The notes under the pieces: generated by a model
Told to the model about the DNA's origin: nothing
The model's input: the letters and a program-made list of their open reading frames with translations, nothing else
Databases searched by the model: none
In this document: positions 1 to 6,766 of the stretch, piece by piece
Layout: every line of letters starts with the position of its first letter
How positions within the stretch are numbered: the stretch's first letter is position 1
Source: Nakamurella multipartita DSM 44233
Lineage (GTDB): Bacteria > Actinomycetota > Actinomycetes > Mycobacteriales > Nakamurellaceae
DNA: 64,000 nt
Assembly (NCBI RefSeq): GCF_000024365.1
Contig: NC_013235.1
Location: forward strand, 4,340,001-4,404,000
Direction: 5' to 3'
Translations under genes and position numbers: made by a program

Positions 1-648
1 GTCGCGGGCCAGGTAGACGTAGGTCTTCCCGGAGGTCAGCTTGGCCATGATGTCGGCGGTGGTCAGCCCGTTGCCGATGTCGGCGACCAGGATGTCGGCG
101 ACGGCCTGCCGCTGCGCGTCGTCGGTGAACAGGGCCGGCCGGGCGGCCACCGCCCGTCCCTCGACGGTCAACGCGAGCTCGACGCCGTTGCGGTCGGTGA
201 TGGTGCCGCGCTGGGCGGTCAGGGTCAGGGTGCGGGTGCGCTGCGCCTCGCTCTTGGCCGCGTAGCCGCCCAGGTCGACGACCTGGACGGTGACGATCTT
301 GATGGTGGCCACGGCCAGCAGGCCCAGCAGCACGACCAGCGCGATCCGGCCGCGCTGCCGCGGGTTGCTGACGGCCGCGCGGGGCCGCCGGGTGCGGCGT
401 CCCCGGACCGACCGGGGCGGCCGGCCCGAGCCGGCCGACCGGGGTCGGGGCGCGCCGGCGTTCGGATCGCGGCGGCCGTCGGCGGGCGCCGCCGGGCGGG
501 CACCGCGCGGCGGGCGAGGGGTGCCGCGAGCGGCGGACGCCGAGGCGGGACGCGAACCCGGGCCGGCGGTGGCCCGGGGGGCGGCGGCTCGTCGACGGTC
601 GGCCGGTGGTTGCCCGCCGGCGGGCCGGCGGTCCTGTTGATCGGTCAC
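1..648 (-). CDS. ftsI: Peptidoglycan transpeptidase FtsI (PBP3), N-terminal part
   Basis: This is the N-terminal 216 codons of the division-specific penicillin-binding protein that cross-links septal peptidoglycan. The rest lies outside the window. It has a long Arg/Pro/Ala-rich cytoplasmic tail (about residues 1-100) and one membrane anchor (GRIALVVLLGLLAVATIKIV, about 101-120). The start of the dimerisation domain follows, with the GTITDRNGVELA and TSGKTYVYLAR motifs typical of FtsI. The start is a GTG with an AGGAGC ribosome site a few bases upstream. It is the last visible gene of the dcw operon, after mraZ, rsmH and an ftsL-like gene. The catalytic SxxK is not in the window, so the name rests on the N-domain and synteny. 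Confidence 0.9.
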   Translation of the reverse strand, partial: MTDQQDRRPAGGQPPADRRRAAAPRATAGPGSRPASASAARGTPRPPRGARPAAPADGRRDPNAGAPRPRSAGSGRPPRSVRGRRTRRPRAAVSNPRQRGRIALVVLLGLLAVATIKIVTVQVVDLGGYAAKSEAQRTRTLTLTAQRGTITDRNGVELALTVEGRAVAARPALFTDDAQRQAVADILVADIGNGLTTADIMAKLTSGKTYVYLARD

Positions 649-907
649 GGGGTCGCTCCTGCCCCCACGGTCCGGCACCGGGCCGCACCGGCGGCCGGGT
701 GCACGGTCGGGGGCACGCGGAACCGGCACCGATCAGTCATCCGCGAAGGCTCGCGCATGGCGGCGCCGTGCACCCCGTCGACACGCCGCGTGGCGGCGGA
801 TGTTCCCGGCGCGGCCTCGAGCGACCGGGCCGGGGACCGGAGCCGGAGCGCGGTGACGAACGGGAACGGGAACGGAAACGGGATCGAGAACCGGGTCGCG
901 GTCGAGG
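649..907. other. ftsL-ftsI intergenic spacer
   Basis: This is an unusually long (259 bp) spacer for two adjacent dcw genes. It contains a GGGAAC/GGAAAC microsatellite-like run near 862-890. Neither strand holds an ORF with credible codon composition. No promoter is convincing. Confidence 0.4.
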
Positions 908-1681
908 TCACTGCCCCGCGCCCTGCGGCTCCCCGGCCGCGGCCGGCGTCGCCGCCGCGGCCTGATCGGCCGGTGCCGCCGCGGGCTGCTCGGCGGCCGG
1001 CGCGGGCTGCTCGGCGGCCGGCGTCGGGGCGGGTGCGGCCGGCTCCGCGGCGGGGGTGGTGGCCGGAGTGGCCGCGGCCGGATCGGCGGCCGGGGTCGGA
1101 GCAGCCGCCGGCGTGGTGGCCGCCGGATCAGCGGCGGCCGTCGGTGCCGGGGCGGGCGCCGGCGCGGCCACCGCGGACGGTTCGCCGACCACGGTGCCGG
1201 TCCCGGACCCGTCCACGATCAGCATCGCCGAGTCCCCGGCCTGGACCATGCCCAGCGCCTTGGCCTGCTCGGCGATCCGCGGGGTGGCGTCCAGCATGGC
1301 CACGTCGCGGCGCAGTTCCTCGATGCTCAGCCGCAGATCGGTGGTCTTGCTCTTGGCCGTCGAGGTGCGCATGCCGGCCTCGTCGGTCAGCGTGTTGAGC
1401 CAGAGCACGGCGGTGACGCCGACGCCCAGCAGGGCGATCAGCGCCACCACGAACGGTGCCCGGTTCAGCGCCGTCGTCGAGACCGGCCGGCCGGGCCGCA
1501 CCAGGCGGTCGTCGGACATCTTCTGCCGGCGCCGGATCCGCCGCTCGTAGGCCCGGCGCGAGGATGCGGTCGTCGCCGACGACCAGCGACTGGTCTCCGA
1601 GCGCAGGGCCGCAGTGGCGGTGGCGGTCGAGGCCCCGTCCTTGGTCGCCCGGTCCTTGGTCGTCGTGCCGGTCCGGCTCAC
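908..1681 (-). CDS. FtsL-like septum protein with Ala/Pro-rich C-terminus
   Basis: This bitopic membrane protein of 257 residues sits in the FtsL position between rsmH and ftsI. It has a basic cytoplasmic N-terminus of about 85 residues and one membrane segment (FVVALIALLGVGVTAVLWLN). A short coiled-coil-like stretch follows (TTDLRLSIEELRRDVAMLDA). The last 80 or so residues are a low-complexity Ala/Pro/Glu/Thr tail. FtsL proteins join FtsB and FtsQ in the divisome; sequence conservation is weak, so the call leans on position and topology. Its GTG start overlaps the rsmH stop (GTGA), which implies translational coupling. The extended C-terminus is longer than in most FtsL proteins. Confidence 0.75.
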   Translation of the reverse strand: MSRTGTTTKDRATKDGASTATATAALRSETSRWSSATTASSRRAYERRIRRRQKMSDDRLVRPGRPVSTTALNRAPFVVALIALLGVGVTAVLWLNTLTDEAGMRTSTAKSKTTDLRLSIEELRRDVAMLDATPRIAEQAKALGMVQAGDSAMLIVDGSGTGTVVGEPSAVAAPAPAPAPTAAADPAATTPAAAPTPAADPAAATPATTPAAEPAAPAPTPAAEQPAPAAEQPAAAPADQAAAATPAAAGEPQGAGQ

Positions 1682-2724
1682 GTCGCTGCCTCTCTGATGC
1701 GTTCGGCCGCCCGCAACCGCGCGGACGCGGCTCGGGGGTTGGCCTGGATCTCTTCGTCGGTCGGGGCCTGGGAGCCCCGCACCACCCAGCGGAACTCGGG
1801 GTCGTGGCCGGGAAGTTCGGTCGGCAGGTCCAGCGGGGTCCGGGACAGCGTCAGCGGGGCGATGGCCCGCTTGACGATCCGGTCCTCCAAGGACTGGTAG
1901 GACATCACCACGATCCGGCCGGCGACCGAGAGATGCTGCAGCGCCGAGGGAATGGCCCGCTGCAGGGCGCCCAGCTCGTCGTTGACCTCGATCCGCAGGG
2001 CCTGGAAGGTGCGCTTGGCCGGGTTGCCGCCGGTCCGCCGGGCGGCGGCCGGGATGTTGGCCCGCACCAGCTCGACCAGCCGGGCACTGGTGGTGAACGG
2101 CCGCTTGGCCCGCTCGGTGACCACCGCCCGGGCGATGCGCTGGGCGAACCGCTCCTCGCCGTACTCGCGCAGGATGCGGGTGATCTCCGCCCCCGGGTAG
2201 GTGTTGATCACCTCGGCGGCGGTGATGCCGCTCGTCGGGTCCATCCGCATGTCCAGCGGCGCGTCCTGCGCGTAGGCGAACCCGCGGTCGGCCTCGTCGA
2301 GCTGGACCGAGGAGACGCCGAGGTCGAACAGGACCGCCTGCACCCGGCCGGAGGCGACGGTGGCGGCGATCACCTCACCGATCCGGTCGTAGACCGCGTG
2401 CACCAGCTCGACCCGGTCGGCCAGACCGGCCGCGGTGATGCGCTGTTCGGCGATGGACAGGGCCTGCGGGTCGCGGTCGATCCCGACCACCCGCAGTCGC
2501 GGGTGCGCCTGCAGCAGGGCCAGGGTGTGCCCACCCATGCCGAGGGTGGCGTCGACCAGGACGACATCGGTGGCCCCGTCGGCGGTGGCCGCCTCGATGG
2601 CCGGGGCCAGCAGCTGGTCGACCCGGTCGACCAGCACCGGGATGTGCCGCCGGTCATCGGGACCCGCCTCGGGAGGCGAAGCCTGGGGGTCCTGCTCGTC
2701 CCCGCTCCCGGCCTGGCCCGACAT
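1678..2724 (-). CDS. rsmH: 16S rRNA (cytosine1402-N4)-methyltransferase RsmH
   Basis: RsmH (MraW) methylates C1402 of 16S rRNA in the decoding centre using S-adenosylmethionine. The 348-residue protein has the expected motifs: HIPVLVDRV near the start, the SAM-binding DATLGMGGHT, the VQAVLFDLGVSSVQLDEADRGF segment region, and AKRTFQALRIEVNDEL. A 26-residue acidic N-terminal extension precedes HIPVL. It is transcribed after mraZ and overlaps the downstream ftsL-like gene by 4 nt. The ATG is preceded by a GAAGGGAA ribosome site. Confidence 0.97.
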   Translation of the reverse strand: MSGQAGSGDEQDPQASPPEAGPDDRRHIPVLVDRVDQLLAPAIEAATADGATDVVLVDATLGMGGHTLALLQAHPRLRVVGIDRDPQALSIAEQRITAAGLADRVELVHAVYDRIGEVIAATVASGRVQAVLFDLGVSSVQLDEADRGFAYAQDAPLDMRMDPTSGITAAEVINTYPGAEITRILREYGEERFAQRIARAVVTERAKRPFTTSARLVELVRANIPAAARRTGGNPAKRTFQALRIEVNDELGALQRAIPSALQHLSVAGRIVVMSYQSLEDRIVKRAIAPLTLSRTPLDLPTELPGHDPEFRWVVRGSQAPTDEEIQANPRAASARLRAAERIREAAT

Positions 2725-2853
2725 CGGCGCGTTCCCTTCTGGCCGAGGGCATCCGGTGCTCTGAATGCGCCTGGAGTTGCGAATGTGACGGGGTGGGCTG
2801 GTCGGGGACTGCGGGTGGGGCCGGGTGGGTCCTGAATCCTGGTCCCCATCCGC

Positions 2854-2923
2854 GGTGGTCCTGGCACGGGGGAAGTCGTGTCAGGGCCGGTGGTCCTGGC
2901 ACGGGGGAAGTCGTGTCAGGGCC
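2854..2923. repeat. 35-bp perfect tandem duplication, each copy a hairpin
   Basis: Two identical 35-bp units (2854-2888 and 2889-2923) lie between mraZ and rsmH. Each contains CCTGGCACG-N8-CGTGTCAGG, an 8-of-9 inverted repeat. The mraZ-rsmH mRNA would therefore carry two consecutive identical stem-loops. They could attenuate, stabilise or process the transcript; no U-tract follows. Confidence 0.8.
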
Positions 2924-2961
2924 GGCGCGGATGTGGGCCGGGCGTCAGGAACCGGTGTTCG

Positions 2962-3396
2962 TCAGGTGCCCAGCAGCCCCCGTTCCGGGGCCGCGTAGGC
3001 CGCCTCCTGCTGGGCCTCGTAGGCCGCCCACTCGTCGGCGTCCCACAGCTCCATGCGCAGGCCGATGCCGGTGATGACTAGATCCTTGGTCAGCCGGGCG
3101 TACTCGCGCATGCGGGGCGTGATGGTGATCCGGCCCTGGGCATCCGGGCGCTGCTCGTCGGTATTGGCGAGCATGTAGCGCTGGTAGCCGCGGGCCCGCT
3201 CGTCGGTGATCGGCGCGTTGATCGCCGCCTCGGCGAACTGCTCGAAGCCCTCGGGGGTGAACACGTAGATGCAGTGGTCCTGACCCCGCACCAACATCAC
3301 CCCGTTCTTGAACGACTCCCGATACTTCGCCGGCAGGGTGACCCGCCCCTTGTCGTCCATCCGTGGCGTGTAGGTGCCGTAGAAGCCGGTGGGCAT
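2962..3396 (-). CDS. mraZ: Transcriptional regulator MraZ
   Basis: MraZ is the AbrB-fold DNA-binding regulator that heads the dcw operon and represses its own promoter. The 144-residue protein starts MPTGFYGTYTPRMDDKGRVT and contains both SpoVT-AbrB repeats: DDKGRVTLPAKYR in the first half and DAQGRITITPRMREYA in the second. The chosen ATG follows an AGGAGGTG ribosome site. An upstream in-frame ATG would add 23 residues with no family counterpart. A triple AGTGG operator lies about 100 bp upstream. Confidence 0.97.
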   Translation of the reverse strand: MPTGFYGTYTPRMDDKGRVTLPAKYRESFKNGVMLVRGQDHCIYVFTPEGFEQFAEAAINAPITDERARGYQRYMLANTDEQRPDAQGRITITPRMREYARLTKDLVITGIGLRMELWDADEWAAYEAQQEAAYAAPERGLLGT

Positions 3397-3793
3397 CTGA
3401 CGAACACCTCCTCGCGACGGCGGCTCGTGGGGTCCCGCGCCGGTCCCGGTGGGCGCTGACCCCATCTGTCAGGCTCGCTCCCCCAGGCTCCTCCACTCTA
3501 ACCCACTTCCCACCACTCCGACCCCGAAGTCGCCCATCTGAGGCGGGTGTCGCGGAGAAACCGCACGTCATTGCGGTGGGTGACGGTGGGGGAAGTTCGC
3601 CGCGCCCGGGCCGGGCGGGGACCGCGCCCGGCGTGCGCAGCGCGGCGAAGGGCCAGGGGCGGCCGTTTTTCGCCGCGGCGCGAGCCTCAGTGAGACCTCC
3701 GAGGCGCTCCGTCGAGCGCCGTGGGGCTCTGGTGGGGCTCGGTGGTGGGGCGCGGTGGAGGGCCCGGTGGAGCGGGGTGGGTGACCCGGTGGG
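3397..3793. other. mraZ / gtrA-like intergenic region
   Basis: This roughly 400-bp region holds the MraZ operator (listed separately) near 3.5 kb. At 3719-3790 there is a G-rich degenerate repeat in which GGTGGGGC-like units recur several times just downstream of the GtrA-like stop. I see no credible gene here, nor a clear -10/-35 pair. Confidence 0.5.
3491..3520 (-). promoter_or_regulatory. MraZ operator: three AGTGG repeats at 10-bp period
   Basis: On the minus strand AGTGG occurs at 3517-3513, 3507-3503 and 3497-3493. The period is exactly 10 bp, so the sites lie on one face of the helix. MraZ is known to bind short direct GTGG/TGGG repeats spaced by about one helical turn in front of its own gene. 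The site is about 97-121 bp upstream of the mraZ start. Confidence 0.75.
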
Positions 3794-4294
3794 TCAGGCC
3801 GCCGCGGGCTGCGGCTGGTGGGTGAAGACGAACTTCTTGTAGGCCCAGAACCGGAAGGTGGTGCCCAGGACCAGGCCGACCACGTTCGCCGAGATGTTGT
3901 CGGCCAGCGCCGAGGTGAAGCCCAGGACGTAGTGCGAGATCCACAGGCAGCTCAGCGCGATGAGCAGACCGACGGTGCACATGATCAGGTAGAGGACGAA
4001 CTCGCGGCCGGCGTCGGGCCGGCGGTGGTGCCGGAAGGTCCAGTACCGGTTGCCCAGCCAGGCCACCACGGTCGCCACCACGGTGCTGATGATCTTGGCC
4101 AGCAGCGGCTGGCCGGCCAGCAAGGGCGGCGACCCGACGTAGCTGAGCAGGTTGAACAGGCCCACGTCGACGACGTACGCGGTGGCCCCGACGACCCCGA
4201 ACTTAGCCAGCTGCGCGATCAGCGCGGCCGCGGCGGCACGCAGCCGTCCGGCCGGGCGCGCCGGGGGTGGGGCGGTGGTCGACATCCGGCTCAT
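3794..4294 (-). CDS. GtrA family membrane protein
   Basis: This small polytopic protein of about 166 residues belongs to the GtrA/DPMS family. Such proteins are thought to move or handle polyprenyl-linked sugars for cell-wall glycosylation. It has four hydrophobic segments and family hallmarks: FGVVGATAYVVDVGLFN in the first helix, WLGNRYWTFRHH after the second, and TTFRFWAYKKFVF at the end. The reading frame stays open upstream across the moxR start, but homology begins only at LIAQLAKFGVVG. I therefore take ATG 4294 (alternative 4285); neither has a strong ribosome site. It is divergent from moxR. The substrate is unknown. Confidence 0.85.
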   Translation of the reverse strand: MSRMSTTAPPPARPAGRLRAAAAALIAQLAKFGVVGATAYVVDVGLFNLLSYVGSPPLLAGQPLLAKIISTVVATVVAWLGNRYWTFRHHRRPDAGREFVLYLIMCTVGLLIALSCLWISHYVLGFTSALADNISANVVGLVLGTTFRFWAYKKFVFTHQPQPAAA

Positions 4295-4451
4295 GCTACC
4301 GAGCGCCCACCCGCCGGCCCGTCGTTTCCACCGAGCGTCGGGCGGCCGATCCCCCGACGCCGGTGCGGCAGGCTGGCAGACTGGCAGCCACAGACCTTTG
4401 CCCGGACGCACGACCCACCGGTTCCGGGCACCCGTCAGGAGGTAACCAACC

Positions 4452-5465
4452 GTGGCACAGCGCGTCGACCTGGACCCGGCGCAGGGACCAGGACCCGTGA
4501 CGCCATCGGCGGAGCTGCCCGACCTGGAGACCGTCCGTCGGGTCGCCGGGCAGATCGGCTCGGCGATCTCCCAGGTGGTGCTGGGCAAGCCCGAGGTCGT
4601 CCGGTTGGCCCTGATCGCGCTGCTGGCCGAGGGGCACCTGCTGATCGAGGACGTGCCCGGCACCGGCAAGACCGTGCTGGCCAAGTCGCTGGCCCGCACC
4701 GTGGACGCCACGGTCAGCCGGGTGCAGTTCACTCCGGACCTGATGCCCAGCGACGTCACCGGCGTCAGCGTCTACGACCGGCAGACCTCGCGGTTCGACT
4801 TCCGGCCCGGCCCGGTGTTCGCCAACATCGTGGTGGCCGACGAGATCAACCGGGCCTCGCCCAAGACCCAGTCGGCCCTGCTGGAATGCATGGAAGAACG
4901 GCAGGTCACCGTCGACGGCACCAGCTACCGACTGGCCCGTCCGTTCCTGGTGCTGGCCACCCAAAACCCGGTCGAGATGGAGGGCACCTATCCCCTGCCC
5001 GAGGCCCAGCGCGACCGGTTCCTGGCCCGGATGTCGATCGGCTACCCGGACCGGTCCGCCGAGGTCGGCATGCTGGCCGACCGGGACCGGATCGATCCGC
5101 TGGACTCGTTGCGGCCGGTGACCGACGCGGCCACCGTCGCCTCCCTGGTCGACGCGGTGGCCACGGTGCACCTGGCACCGCCGCTACGGCACTACCTGGT
5201 GGAGATCGTGGCGGCCACCCGGTCGGTGCCCGAGGTCCGGCTGGGCGCCTCCCCACGGGCGGTGCTGCACCTGGCCCGCGCGGCCAAGGTCTCGGCCGCG
5301 CTGGACGGGCGCTCGTTCGTCGTGCCCGACGACATCCAACGGCTGGCGGTGCCCGTGCTGGCGCACCGGCTGCTGCTGACCGTCGAGGCGCACGCGGCCC
5401 GCCGGTCGGCCGATGAGGTCGTCCGGGTGCTGTTGAGCCGCCTGCGGGTGCCGCGAGGTGGCTGA
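4452..5465 (+). CDS. MoxR family AAA+ ATPase
   Basis: This AAA+ chaperone-like ATPase of 337 residues is of the kind usually paired with DUF58 and transglutaminase proteins. Walker A is EDVPGTGKTVLAKSLA, Walker B is VVADEINRASPKTQSALLE, and sensor 1 is LATQNPVEMEGTYPLPEAQ. The GTG start has a strong AGGAGGT site. The stop overlaps the start of the downstream DUF58 gene by 8 nt, so the two are translationally coupled. The family is thought to help assemble or activate VWA/DUF58-type partners; the exact job here is not known. Confidence 0.93.
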   Translation: MAQRVDLDPAQGPGPVTPSAELPDLETVRRVAGQIGSAISQVVLGKPEVVRLALIALLAEGHLLIEDVPGTGKTVLAKSLARTVDATVSRVQFTPDLMPSDVTGVSVYDRQTSRFDFRPGPVFANIVVADEINRASPKTQSALLECMEERQVTVDGTSYRLARPFLVLATQNPVEMEGTYPLPEAQRDRFLARMSIGYPDRSAEVGMLADRDRIDPLDSLRPVTDAATVASLVDAVATVHLAPPLRHYLVEIVAATRSVPEVRLGASPRAVLHLARAAKVSAALDGRSFVVPDDIQRLAVPVLAHRLLLTVEAHAARRSADEVVRVLLSRLRVPRGG

Positions 5466-6766
5466 CCGGCCTCCTCGCCCGAGCCGGGGCCGGCCGGCCG
5501 GGCTGCGCGGGCTCACCACCCGGGGCCGCTGCCTGCTGGCCGGGGGTCTGGCCGCCGTCGTCTGCGCCATCGCCCTGGACGAGCGGGATCTGTTACGGGT
5601 GGGGCTGTTCGCCGCCTTGCTGCCCATCCTGGCGGTGCTCGCCGGGGCGGTGCGCAGCGTCCGGCTCTCGGCCGAGCGCAACGTGGGACCGAGCCGATTG
5701 ATGCCGGGCACGGCGGGTCGGGTGCAACTGACCGTCACCAACACCGGATCGACCCGGACGGCGGCGTTGGAGATCAACGATCCCCCGGTCGTCGACCTCA
5801 GCGGTGGGATCCGCTGCCTGATGCCGCCGCTGCGGCCGGCACACCGGGCCCGCACCGAATACGCGATCCGCCCGACCCGGCGAGGCCGGTTCGTCTTCGA
5901 GCCACCCTCGGTCCGGGTCGGCGACCCGTTTGGCCTGTGGGAGGACAGCCGCACCCTGGACACGTCAACAACGGTGCTGGTGGTGCCGTCGCTGGTCGAT
6001 CTGGCCGGGATGCCGGCCAGCACCGGGAGCCGGTCGGGCCGCGGCGGACCGGGCCCGGTCCGGGGCCTCCGGCGGCGACCCGGACGTGGGGGTGCGGCCG
6101 TACCGCAGCGGTGACGACATCCGCACCATTCACTGGCGGGCCTCGGCCCGGCACGAGGACGAGCTGATGGTCCGGCTGGCCGAGCCGGTCTCGCACGGCG
6201 GCGCGGTGGTGATGCTGGACCACCGGGCGATCGCGCACGCCGGCACCGGTGCCACCGGCAGCCTGGAGACGGCCGTGAGACTGGCCGCCTCGATCACCGT
6301 GCACCTGCTGGCCGCCGAACACCAGGTCCGGCTGACCGCCCACAGCGGGACGGTGCTGGCCGCCGGCCGGGACATCCAGGACGACGTGCTGGCCGCGCTG
6401 GCCGTGGTCGAGCCGGATACCCGGACCATGACCGCGTCCTCGATCGCCGGCATCGGCCTGATCGTCGCCGTGCTCGCCGCGCTGGACGCCCCGACCGCCC
6501 GACTGCTGATGGCCGCCCGGCTGCGTGGCACGACCGCCATCGCGTTCCTGCTGGACACGGCGACCTGGGCCGGCACACCGCGATCGGGGAGCCCCGACCG
6601 GTCGACCGACCCGTCGGCCGGCGCGCTGCTGCAGTCGGCCGGCTGGCGGGTCGTGCCCGTCCGGCGGGGTGACGACGTGGCCCAGGCCTGGAGCCGGGCC
6701 TGCCAGGCCGGAGCACCGGTCAGCGGGCTGCCGCCCCGGCCGGCGCCGATCCCGGTGGTCTCGTGA
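5458..6766 (+). pseudogene. DUF58 protein, interrupted by a 1-nt frameshift
   Basis: This is the second gene of the moxR operon. Frame 1 from GTG 5458 encodes the N-terminal half: two membrane segments (LLAGGLAAVVCAIALD, LFAALLPILAVLAGAV) and a beta-rich region ending in RVGDPFGLW and VVPSLVDLAGM. The family signature DVGVRPYRSGDDIRTIHWR and everything after it is in frame 2 and ends at 6766. Dropping one G from the run at 6062-6065 restores a continuous protein of about 435 residues that joins VR to ASGGDPDVGVRPY. Either the G4 run carries a real insertion or it is a sequencing error. The intact operon layout and a GTGA overlap with the next gene favour a recent or artefactual change. Confidence 0.85.

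Noticed and set aside
645-911. 88-codon minus-strand frame between ftsL and ftsI (with a PFPFPF run)
   Set aside because: The repeated PF comes from a GGGAAC microsatellite. There is no ribosome site or family.
4295-4759. N-terminal extension of the GtrA-like protein to 321 residues
   Set aside because: It runs antisense through the moxR start, has no membrane or family features, and moxR has a strong ribosome site there.
5458-6766. Programmed ribosomal frameshift in the DUF58 gene
   Set aside because: The junction has a short G run but no recognisable slippery heptamer with a pseudoknot, and I know of no such case in this family. An indel or sequencing error is simpler.
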